Origin: Vulcanimicrobiota bacterium
GTDB lineage: Bacteria; Eremiobacterota; Eremiobacteria; Baltobacterales; Baltobacteraceae
Length of the DNA stretch: 18,847 nt
Direction: 5' to 3'
Assembly: GCA_028287545.1 (NCBI GenBank)
Contig: JAQBPL010000346.1
Span: 1-18,847 of the forward strand
Under the pieces are notes generated by a model, which did no database searches, was not told the DNA's origin, and saw only the letters and a list, made by a program, of their open reading frames with translations. The position numbers were made by a program, and so were the translations under genes. This document shows positions 7,506 through 13,313 of this stretch, piece after piece (positions within the stretch are counted from its first letter, which is position 1; each line of letters opens with the position of its first letter).

Positions 7506-8746
7506 TCCGCGGCGAACCGCGCGTCCCCGACGCGCGCCCGAGCGCGTGGGCCGCATTTGCGTATCGTGACTTCGCGCTCTTGTGGGGCGGGCTGCTCGTC
7601 TCCAACCTCGGGACGTGGATGCAGTTCACGGCGCTCGGGTACTACGTCGCGTCGCTCGCGCCGGACGCACGCGTCGGCGCCTTCAACATCGGGCTGATCG
7701 GCGCTGCGCGCGCGGTCCCGGTGCTGCTCCTCTCGCCGTTCGCGGGCGTCGTCGCCGATCGGTATCCGCGCCGGCGCGTGCTGTTCATCACGAACTCCGT
7801 CACCTCGCTCCTCTCGTTCTCGCTCTTCGCGCTCGTCGCCACGGCGCACGCACCGCTGTGGACGCTGATGATCGTCAGCGCGCTGCAGGCGGGAACGCAG
7901 TCGTTCGACGCGCCGGCTCGTCAGAGCTGGGTTCCATTGATGGTGCCGCGAGAGTTCGTCGGCGGTGCGATCGGCCTCAACTCGGTCGCGTTCAACGCGC
8001 CCAGCGTCGTCGGGCCGCCGCTGGCCGGACTGCTCATCGCCAGCATCGGCGTCGCGCCGTGCTTTTTGGTCAACGCGGCAACGACGTTGGCCGTCGTGAC
8101 CGCACTGAGTTTCATGAAGCCCGCGCCGCCTTCGAGCCGCCGGCGCGGCAACGTCGTCGAGGCGATCGTCGAGGGCGTGCGGTTCCTGATCGGGCACCCG
8201 GTGCTGCGCTGGGTCATCTTGCTCCTCGTCGTCACGTCGCTCACCGTCCGTCCGTACAACTTTCTGCTCCCGGCCTACGCGCTGCACGTCGTCCACACCA
8301 ACGCGTTGGGTCTGGGTTGGCTGATGGCGGCCAGCGGAGCGGGCGCGATCTGCGGCGCATTCTTCACCGCGGCCAGCGGCGATGATCGGCGCGGGATCAT
8401 CTGGGCGGTCTCCGCGGTCGTTGCGTCGGGCGGCGTCGCCGCCCTCGGCCTGACCTCGCACCTCGGGGGCGCGGCCGCGATCCTGTGCGTCATCGGTCTC
8501 GCGACGCTGAGCTTCATCGGGTCGTCCAACATCTTGCTGCAGACGCTGGCTCCGGACGAGATGCGCGGCCGCGTCGTCTCCGTCTACTCGATGATCCTGC
8601 TCGGCCTCGTGCCGCTCGGGTCGCTGATCGTGGGGTCGATCGCGGCGGTGTTCGTGCTGCGCTGGACGTTCGTGGCCGCCGGACTCCTGGCGTGCGCGAT
8701 CGCGCTGGGCGTCGCGTTCACGCAGCCCGAAGTGCGCGACGCATGA
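7502..8746 (+). CDS. MFS exporter, EntS/MFS_3-like
   Basis: A 414-residue major facilitator superfamily permease with about twelve transmembrane helices, located in the inner membrane. It opens with the FRDF-type entry common to the MFS_3/enterobactin-exporter-like group (AYRDFALLWGGLLVSNLGTWM, residues 20-40). Motif A in the helix 2-3 loop reads GVVADRYPRRRVL. The QSFDAPARQSWVPLMVPRE segment after helix 4 and LAPDEMRGRVVSVY near residues 346-359 are typical of this group. The substrate cannot be read from sequence; relatives export siderophores, drugs or other small molecules. The GTG start overlaps the kinase-like gene's stop (GTGA), and its own stop overlaps the serine hydrolase start (ATGA). 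It is therefore an internal gene of the operon. Confidence 0.9.
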   Translation: MIRGEPRVPDARPSAWAAFAYRDFALLWGGLLVSNLGTWMQFTALGYYVASLAPDARVGAFNIGLIGAARAVPVLLLSPFAGVVADRYPRRRVLFITNSVTSLLSFSLFALVATAHAPLWTLMIVSALQAGTQSFDAPARQSWVPLMVPREFVGGAIGLNSVAFNAPSVVGPPLAGLLIASIGVAPCFLVNAATTLAVVTALSFMKPAPPSSRRRGNVVEAIVEGVRFLIGHPVLRWVILLLVVTSLTVRPYNFLLPAYALHVVHTNALGLGWLMAASGAGAICGAFFTAASGDDRRGIIWAVSAVVASGGVAALGLTSHLGGAAAILCVIGLATLSFIGSSNILLQTLAPDEMRGRVVSVYSMILLGLVPLGSLIVGSIAAVFVLRWTFVAAGLLACAIALGVAFTQPEVRDA

Positions 8747-9594
8747 ACCTCGAGGCCGCCTTCGCCTACGCCGAACGCCACGCTCTGCAGGCACTCGTGG
8801 TCCAGCAGGCCGGCGCGATCGCGTTCGAGTGGTACGGCGGCGGCTACGACGCGGAGAAACCGCACGCGCTGTACAGCGGAACGAAAAGTTTTTGGGGTGT
8901 CGCCGCCGTTGCGGCGGAAGAAGACGGGCTGCTGGCGCTCGACGAACCCGTGGCGCTCACGCTTCCGGCATGGGAGCACGGCGACCGCGCGCGGGTGACG
9001 CTGCGCGAGCTGTTGCAATTGACCGCCGGGATCGGCTTCGGCGGGCTCGGCAGCACCGTGCCGACGTTCGAACGGGCGGCAGCGGTCGAGCTCAAAGACC
9101 CGCCCGGCGAACGCTTCACGTACGGCGGCATTCCGCTCCAGGTTTTCGGCGCGGTCCTTGCGCGGAAGCTGGCGCCGCGCGCGCTTTCTCCGAACGCGTA
9201 CCTGCGCGAACGCGTCCTCGATCCGATCGGGCTGCGAATCGGCGCGTGGCGCAAGCTCAAGGACGGCAACGAACCGCTCCCGACCGGCGCCTTCATCGCT
9301 GCGCGGGAATGGTTGAAGTTCGGCGTCTTGGTTCGGGATCGCGGCACGTGGGGCGACCGCAGGATCGTCGCGCCGGCTGCGCTCGCGCGGTGTTTCATCG
9401 GGTCGGCGGCGAACCCGCGCTACGGCGTCGGCTGGTGGCTGAGCCCGCTCGCGCAGGTTCCGGATCTCGTGTATGCCAGCGGTTCGGGCGGCCAGGCGAT
9501 GTACGTGATCCCCTCGGTGGACGCGGTCGTCGTCAAATACGGCGCGTCGTCGTCGTACAAACACGACGCGTTTCTCAAGCGGCTCGTCGGGTGA
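8743..9594 (+). CDS. Serine hydrolase of the beta-lactamase/class C fold
   Basis: A 283-residue penicillin-binding-protein/beta-lactamase-fold serine hydrolase (PF00144-like). The catalytic S-x-x-K motif is S45-G-T-K48, in the expected YSGTKSFWG context. The second-motif Tyr is Tyr127 in FTYGG, where the usual Y-x-N reads Y-G-G. The third motif is replaced by GSGGQ at 247-251, a variant seen in esterase-like members of the family. HTLRELL-like and FIAAREWLKFG segments also fit. No signal peptide is visible, so the protein is probably cytoplasmic, which argues against beta-lactamase activity and for an esterase, amidase or peptidase role. The ATG at 8743 overlaps the MFS stop (ATGA). It is the last gene of the plus-strand operon and converges with the MarR gene, one nucleotide apart. 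Confidence 0.87.
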   Translation: MNLEAAFAYAERHALQALVVQQAGAIAFEWYGGGYDAEKPHALYSGTKSFWGVAAVAAEEDGLLALDEPVALTLPAWEHGDRARVTLRELLQLTAGIGFGGLGSTVPTFERAAAVELKDPPGERFTYGGIPLQVFGAVLARKLAPRALSPNAYLRERVLDPIGLRIGAWRKLKDGNEPLPTGAFIAAREWLKFGVLVRDRGTWGDRRIVAPAALARCFIGSAANPRYGVGWWLSPLAQVPDLVYASGSGGQAMYVIPSVDAVVVKYGASSSYKHDAFLKRLVG

Positions 9595-9595
9595 T

Positions 9596-10123
9596 TCAGC
9601 CGGCGGTTTCGTCGGGCGGCAGATACTTCTGCCACGGCGTCGTGCGTTTGACCGTCGTGCCTTGGCCGAGCGCGGACGTGATCGCATCGAGCGAAGCGAG
9701 AAATTGTCGAAACGCGTCGTCGCCTAAAAGCTCGAGCAGATAGCGTTCGATCGCGACGGCGTGGACGCGGCCGCGTTCCAGCAGGTGCTGTCCTTCGGCG
9801 GTGAGCGTCACGCAGAGCGTGCGCCCGCCGCAGCTCGCCGGAGCCCGGCTGATCAGCTTCGCGGCCTCCATGCGTGCGACGATCGTCATCATCGCCTGCG
9901 GCGAGACGTAGCTGCGCCGCGCCAGCTCCGCGCTCGAGATCTCGTCGCCATGCTCGTCGATGAACGCGAGCGCGAGGAATTGCGTGACCGTCAACCCGAG
10001 CCGCTCGAGTTCTTCCTCGAGCGCCGCGCGGCACATCAGCTGCGCGTGCTTAAGTTTCGAGAGCAGGTGGCTCGAGACATCACGCTGATCCAGATCTTCG
10101 AGCAGCTCGAGGTGGTCGGTCAT
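9596..10123 (-). CDS. MarR-family transcriptional regulator
   Basis: A 175-residue winged-helix repressor-type regulator. A dimerisation helix (residues 18-42) is followed by the MarR DNA-binding domain: ISSAELARRSYVSPQAMMTIVARMEAAKLISR at about 62-93, where SPQAMMTIVARM is the recognition helix. The wing RTLCVTLTAEGQHLL follows. The usual Asp of the wing (D-x-R) is not present in the ASCGGR turn. I prefer the start at 10123 because GGGGAAA precedes it at good spacing. An in-frame ATG at 10156 would add 11 residues but has no clear ribosome-binding site. MarR proteins usually sense small ligands or oxidants and repress neighbouring genes. The palindrome at 10605-10632 next to it is a candidate target. 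Confidence 0.9.
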   Translation of the reverse strand: MTDHLELLEDLDQRDVSSHLLSKLKHAQLMCRAALEEELERLGLTVTQFLALAFIDEHGDEISSAELARRSYVSPQAMMTIVARMEAAKLISRAPASCGGRTLCVTLTAEGQHLLERGRVHAVAIERYLLELLGDDAFRQFLASLDAITSALGQGTTVKRTTPWQKYLPPDETAG

Positions 10124-10174
10124 GAGCGCAGTTTCCCCAGCGGTCACGCCGACCATCCCGTGCAGCGCGTGATT

Positions 10175-10564
10175 TTAACCCTGCTGCCAGGTCGTGCCGT
10201 CGGCGAACGTCACCGACGCGACCGAGCATTGCGCGGCGCCGTTGCCGAACAGATCCACCGAAGGGTCGAAGTTGTGTTCGATGGCGACGTTGTTCGAGAA
10301 CGTGCCGCGGTCGTCGATCGTCTCGCTCGCGCCGGCGTAGCTGACGACGAACTTGACGTCTTTGGCCGCGACCGGGGCGTGGTTGACGAACGAGATCTGC
10401 AGCGAGTTGAGCGTGGGAGAGATGCCGCCTTCGGGCAGCAAGTAGGATTGCTGGCTGACGTCGCAGCGGGTGACGCCGATGGGGTACTGGGCCTGCGGGG
10501 TCGGGGTGGTCGTGACGGCAAGCGTCGCGGCGAAGGTCATGAGGGTGGGGGCGAGGGCAAACAT
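10175..10564 (-). CDS. Small secreted protein of unknown function
   Basis: A 129-residue protein I do not recognise. Residues 1-25 are mostly hydrophobic and end in a PTPQA segment, suggesting a signal peptide, although no basic residue precedes it. The mature part is beta-rich with alternating hydrophobic residues (LQISFVNH, KDVKFVVSY, CSVASVTFADG), resembling a single immunoglobulin-like domain. Cys34 and Cys113 could form a disulfide. The start at 10564 has a clear AGGAG 10 nt upstream. A longer reading from GTG 10603 would begin at or before the likely transcription start and is less likely. The gene lies directly upstream of the MarR gene on the same strand, 51 nt apart, and behind a promoter overlaid by a perfect palindrome. 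Its expression is probably tightly controlled. Confidence 0.72.
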   Translation of the reverse strand: MFALAPTLMTFAATLAVTTTPTPQAQYPIGVTRCDVSQQSYLLPEGGISPTLNSLQISFVNHAPVAAKDVKFVVSYAGASETIDDRGTFSNNVAIEHNFDPSVDLFGNGAAQCSVASVTFADGTTWQQG

Positions 10565-10604
10565 TGTGGTCGCGCTCCTGAGGGGGAGATTGAGTTCTTC
10601 CACC

Positions 10605-10632
10605 CCTTTATATCAACAAGTTGATATAAAGG
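10605..10632. promoter_or_regulatory. Perfect 13-bp-arm palindrome, probable operator
   Basis: CCTTTATATCAAC (10605-10617), two As, then its exact reverse complement (10620-10632). The palindrome is strongly AT-rich within GC-rich DNA. It fills the spacer and -10 of the promoter for the small secreted protein, so a bound dimer would block RNA polymerase. Size and symmetry fit a MarR-type dimer, and a MarR gene lies about 500 nt downstream on the same strand. The link to that regulator is inference. Confidence 0.8.
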
Positions 10633-10635
10633 CAA
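10607..10635 (-). promoter_or_regulatory. Sigma-70-like promoter of the small secreted protein gene
   Basis: Read on the minus strand: -35 TTGCCT (10635-10630), an exact 17-nt spacer, then -10 TATAAA (10612-10607). This matches the consensus at 4 of 6 and 5 of 6 positions. The predicted start is near 10600, giving a ~36-nt leader containing the AGGAG site of the gene starting at 10564. Confidence 0.65.
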
Positions 10636-10654
10636 TAGGTCGGTTTGACCTATT
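10634..10654. promoter_or_regulatory. Second inverted repeat upstream of the -35 box
   Basis: AATAGGTC (10634-10641) and GACCTATT (10647-10654) form 8-bp arms around a GGTTT spacer. The repeat is 16 nt past the acetyltransferase stop and touches the -35 of the next promoter. It could be a second operator or a weak 3'-end hairpin for the acetyltransferase. No T-run follows it in the minus-strand direction, so a true terminator is not supported. Confidence 0.5.
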
Positions 10655-10669
10655 TTTCGGCCTTGCCGT

Positions 10670-11365
10670 TCATCGTTTCGTGGCGGAGAAGTAGTAGTCG
10701 ACCAGCCGGAAGCCGGCGGACTCGAGGGTCGAGCGCTCCCGGCCGGCGAGGCCTTCGATCGCGGCGCAGACCCGGCGGCCCGTCGCTTCGATCTGGTCCG
10801 CGGCGGCTGAGAGCAGGGCGGCGCCGTGGCGTTGACCGCGGTGCGTCGGCTGCACGAACACGCGCACTTCCGACCACTCGGCATCGAGCGATTCGCTGGC
10901 GATCAATCCGACGGCGTCGCGATCGATCTCGCCGATCTCGACGAGCGGTGCGAGAAACGCGGGCGCGTGATCGCGGAGCACTTCGGGCAGCGTCAAGCGA
11001 TCGATCTGCGCCGGCGGCCGAAACGCGACGCGGGCATCGCGCGCCGCATCCATCCGCCGCACGAACACGCCGCCGGCGGGGCGCAGCTGCAAGTCGAGTT
11101 CGAGCGCGGCTCGACGCACCACGTCGTCGCCGCCATAGAACCAGACGCTGCGGGCGCCGGTCGCGGCGAGCGCGTCGGCAAGTCGCCGGGCCGGCACCTC
11201 ACCATGCGTTACGTCGAAGCGAACGATGGTGTCGCTGCCGACCAGCGAGCCGTCGGCGACGAACGCGACCGCAACTGCACGGTCGCCGTCGCGAATCGCG
11301 ACGCCGCGTGCCGAGGCTCGGATCATTCGTGCGCGAGAGAGGTCGGGAAGTTGATCCAGATACAC
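10670..11365 (-). CDS. GNAT-family N-acetyltransferase
   Basis: A 231-residue protein whose C-terminal half is a GNAT acetyl-CoA-binding domain. Motif A reads VRVFVQPTHRGQRHGAALL (residues 167-185), with the diagnostic R-G-x-x-x-G/A pyrophosphate loop at 176-182. It is followed by a helix and the closing AGFRLVDYYFS strand (217-227). The N-terminal ~110 residues are also alpha/beta and may be a degenerate second GNAT half. The acceptor is unknown. The gene sits directly behind the lysine-rich histone-like gene, so that protein, or some other amine, is a candidate substrate (inference only). GTG 11365 is only 9 nt past the T-run of the histone terminator, with a weak GGGAT ribosome-binding site. 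ATG 11326 is an alternative start giving 218 residues. Confidence 0.8.
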   Translation of the reverse strand: MYLDQLPDLSRARMIRASARGVAIRDGDRAVAVAFVADGSLVGSDTIVRFDVTHGEVPARRLADALAATGARSVWFYGGDDVVRRAALELDLQLRPAGGVFVRRMDAARDARVAFRPPAQIDRLTLPEVLRDHAPAFLAPLVEIGEIDRDAVGLIASESLDAEWSEVRVFVQPTHRGQRHGAALLSAAADQIEATGRRVCAAIEGLAGRERSTLESAGFRLVDYYFSATKR

Positions 11366-11374
11366 GGATATCCC

Positions 11375-11419
11375 AAAAAAAAAAGAGAGCGCGACGCGAG
11401 TTTCCTCGCGACGCGCTCT
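11375..11419 (-). terminator. Strong intrinsic terminator of the histone-like gene
   Basis: On the minus strand, arms at 11419-11405 and 11400-11386 pair over 14 bp (8 plus 6, with one A·A mismatch on the plus-strand reading) around a 4-nt loop. They are followed almost at once by ten Ts (11384-11375). This is a textbook Rho-independent terminator 26 nt after the histone-like stop. It ends only 9 nt before the start of the acetyltransferase gene. Confidence 0.93.
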
Positions 11420-11444
11420 GTCCCCTCAAGTGGGGCTTTGGGTC

Positions 11445-11786
11445 TTAGGCGGCGGCCTTTTTACGACGCGCCGTCGCTTTGCGGCGGGGCGCCGCTTTGC
11501 GGGTGGCCTTGCGGACGGCTTTCTTCGCGCCGGCCTTTTTGCGCCCCGCGGTCTTCTTGCGGGCCGTCTTCTTGCGGGCCGTCTTCTTCGCGCCGGTCTT
11601 CTTTGCTCCGGCCTTCTTGCGGCCCGCGGTCTTCTTGCGGGTCGTCTTCTTGCGCGCGGTCTTCTTTGCGCCGGTTTTCTTGCGCGCCGCGGTCTTCTTG
11701 CGGGCGGCGGGTTTGCGAGCAGCGGCCTTCCGCGTGCTCTTCTTGCGCGTCGTTTTCTTTTTCGACGCGGCCTTCTTAGCGGCCAT
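11445..11786 (-). CDS. Histone H1-like Lys/Ala/Arg-rich nucleoid protein
   Basis: A 113-residue protein made almost entirely of Ala, Lys, Arg and Thr with a few Gly and Pro, organised in RKKT/AKKT units. This composition matches bacterial histone-H1-like proteins (Hc1/Hc2-type tails, AlgP- and HupS-tail-like), which bind DNA electrostatically and compact the nucleoid. There is no folded HU domain and no hydrophobic core, so the chain is probably disordered in isolation. Residues 39-63 and 65-89 are a near-perfect 25-residue duplication differing at one position. ATG 11786 is the natural start. A candidate promoter (11877-11906), a hairpin-rich leader and a strong terminator make it a monocistronic, probably well-expressed gene. 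The acetyltransferase lies directly downstream. Confidence 0.88.
   Translation of the reverse strand: MAAKKAASKKKTTRKKSTRKAAARKPAARKKTAARKKTGAKKTARKKTTRKKTAGRKKAGAKKTGAKKTARKKTARKKTAGRKKAGAKKAVRKATRKAAPRRKATARRKKAAA
11520..11672 (-). repeat. Internal 78-bp duplication in the histone-like gene
   Basis: Codons 39-63 (11598-11672) are repeated as codons 65-89 (11520-11594), with a 26-codon period. The protein copies differ only at Thr49/Ala75. Smaller RKKT units repeat within each copy. The tail could expand or contract by slippage or recombination. Confidence 0.8.
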
Positions 11787-11861
11787 CGGTATGCGTACCG
11801 TACCTTTCGGCGTCCGCGGGTCTTACGACGGACGCGCGGTGACCGGCGGAACATCCGCCGG
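11787..11861 (-). promoter_or_regulatory. Structured 5' leader of the histone-like gene
   Basis: Three inverted repeats lie between the likely promoter and the ATG. They are CCGGCGGA/TCCGCCGG (11843-11850, 11854-11861; 3-nt loop), GCGTCCG/CGGACGC (11810-11816, 11829-11835), and CGGTA/TACCG (11787-11791, 11796-11800) immediately before the start codon. The only ribosome-binding-like sequence (AAAGG) lies just upstream of the last hairpin. Folding that hairpin would bring it closer to the ATG. Confidence 0.5.
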
Positions 11862-11876
11862 CTGTTGGTTGCCTAC

Positions 11877-11906
11877 CTTATACCACTAATGCACGAATGT
11901 GCGCAA
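11877..11906 (-). promoter_or_regulatory. Candidate promoter of the histone-like gene
   Basis: Minus strand: -35-like TTGCGC (11906-11901), an 18-nt spacer, then -10-like TATAAG (11882-11877; 5 of 6). The -35 match is poor (3 of 6). The predicted transcript starts near 11870, giving a leader of about 85 nt. Confidence 0.4.
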
Positions 11907-11968
11907 CTTTTGTGCAGGGAACGCGGGATACGGCGTCGAGCGGAAGGCCGCGACACCGCAACATCGCT

Positions 11969-11993
11969 GCCCTTCGACAAGCCTCGGCGTGAC
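11969..11993. repeat. Solitary half-arm of the dispersed inverted repeat
   Basis: The sequence CCCTTCGACAAGCC followed by TCGGCGTGAC closely matches the outer arm (CCCTTCGACAAGCT, then CAGGGTGAC) of the two complete elements at 16356-16462 and 17146-17258, with one inserted C and few substitutions. No partner arm is visible nearby, so it looks like a degraded or solo copy. Confidence 0.6.
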
Positions 11994-12158
11994 ATCGCGC
12001 ACGCGGCTACGCCGTCTGCAGCGCTGGCGCACAGCGCCGCTTTCGCCCGGCACGGGACTCCGATTTCGCGCGTGATGCCCGGCGCGGCTGATCTGAAGCG
12101 ACGGCCGCGTTTGTCGCTTTCCGAAGGAACCTTCCTGCGCGCGGTGCAAGGCGCCGCA

Positions 12159-13313
12159 ATGAAACATCGTGTGATAGCGGGTGTTTGCGCATTGCTTTGC
12201 GCGTCCGCCGCCTTCGCGCCGCTCACGGCTCGCGCCGACGTGTCCGAGGCCAGCGCCCTTCAAGCCGGGCTCCTCGCTCCCGCCAACGCGTCGCTCCAGC
12301 GCGCGCTCCAGGACATCAAGAAGAACGAGGCCGACAAGGCCGTCGCTCAAGCGAATCCCGTGGGGACGCCGGAACGTCCGCTGCGCAAGCCCAGCCTCCC
12401 GCAGGGCTTCACCTATAACGTAGACGTCTCGTTCGCGTACCCGCTGAGCAACGTCGGCTTCAACGCCGGCGACCCCGGCGGCATGGACGCGGGCTTCGGC
12501 TACGCGTTCTCGCACACGCAGCGCCTGACCGCCGGGTACTACGAGATCCAGCAAGTCCCGGTCGGGTTCAGCAACGCCAACGTGCCGTTGTATCTGCAGG
12601 GCTTCACGGGTCCGGGTACCAACCTGCCGGGCGCGTCGCTGGGCACGGTCAACACGGGCGTCGTCGACGTCACGACCAAGGACAAGATCTTCCAGGTCGG
12701 CCTGCAAAACTTGTTCGTCCTCGGCGGAAAGCTGCCGATCGTCATCACCCCGACCTATCTCGCCCACACCGCGACGATCGGCGGCCACAGCGACGAGCAG
12801 CTGATCGAGTTCAACGGCTTCCCGACGACGGTTCGCCTGCGCACCGAACAGGAATGGCTGCTGCCGGTCACCCTGCCGTTCCTCTCCACGCCGCGCATGT
12901 TCGGTACCTTCAGCGCTGCCCCGCAGTGGCTGCTCCACCCGGCCGGCGTCAACCAGACGAACCACGCGCAGCTCTTCCTGCTGGGCTATCTCGAGTACCG
13001 CGCCAACAAGAAGACGACGTTCTTCTTCCAGCCGTCGCGCCTGGTGCAGTACAACCCCGTCGATCCGTACCCCGAGTACACGCCGACCATAATCTACGGG
13101 ATCGCCCATCATTTCACGCCGCACACGTACGTTCAGATGACCGTACTCGAGGGGGGCGCCACGAATACCAACAACCAATGGGGCATCGTCAGCTTGACCT
13201 GCCAGCGTCTGCCATGTAACCCGAATCAGATCGCGCCCGCCATGGGCGGCCTGCACGCGGCCTCGGTGCAGATCCAATTCGGCATCGGCTCGCCGACGGT
13301 GGTGCCGCTGTGA
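12159..13313 (+). CDS. Secreted, probably outer-membrane barrel protein
   Basis: A 384-residue exported protein I cannot assign to a named family. MKHRVIAGVCALLCASAAFA with cleavage after ARA at residue 26 is a clear Sec signal peptide. An Ala/Gln-rich helical segment (residues 30-70) follows. The remainder is a long series of alternating polar/hydrophobic strands with aromatic girdle residues, for example YNVDVSFAYPLSNVGFNAG, GFGYAFSHTQRLTAGYYEI, TTFFFQPSRLVQY, YGIAHHFTPHTYVQMTV and the closing SVQIQFGIG. This fits a beta-barrel of roughly 10-14 strands. Two cysteines (LTCQRLPC) lie in a late loop. The start is fixed by the signal peptide. Its stop overlaps the next start by 1 nt (TGATG), so it is the lead gene of the envelope operon. 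Confidence 0.75.
   Translation: MKHRVIAGVCALLCASAAFAPLTARADVSEASALQAGLLAPANASLQRALQDIKKNEADKAVAQANPVGTPERPLRKPSLPQGFTYNVDVSFAYPLSNVGFNAGDPGGMDAGFGYAFSHTQRLTAGYYEIQQVPVGFSNANVPLYLQGFTGPGTNLPGASLGTVNTGVVDVTTKDKIFQVGLQNLFVLGGKLPIVITPTYLAHTATIGGHSDEQLIEFNGFPTTVRLRTEQEWLLPVTLPFLSTPRMFGTFSAAPQWLLHPAGVNQTNHAQLFLLGYLEYRANKKTTFFFQPSRLVQYNPVDPYPEYTPTIIYGIAHHFTPHTYVQMTVLEGGATNTNNQWGIVSLTCQRLPCNPNQIAPAMGGLHAASVQIQFGIGSPTVVPL

Larger units (their letters stand above)
11862..12158. other. Divergent intergenic region between histone-like gene and envelope operon
   Basis: About 300 nt without a supported gene. It holds the candidate histone promoter and one half-arm of the dispersed inverted-repeat family (11969-11993). 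It must also contain the promoter for the plus-strand envelope genes, but I cannot point to a convincing -35/-10 pair for them. An AAGG stretch 7 nt before ATG 12159 is the only ribosome-binding-like sequence. Confidence 0.5.

Noticed and set aside
10124..10156. Upstream ATG adding 11 residues to the MarR protein
   Set aside because: No ribosome-binding site precedes it, while GGGGAAA precedes the ATG at 10123. It is kept only as an alternative.
11520..11700. CRISPR-like or tandem DNA repeat array
   Set aside because: The short repeats are codon-level repeats of a Lys/Arg/Thr-rich protein in a continuous frame, without unique spacers.
11430..12158. Plus-strand extension of the barrel gene across the histone-like region
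   Set aside because: It reads antisense to the histone-like gene and through the divergent intergenic region. The signal peptide sets the start at 12159.
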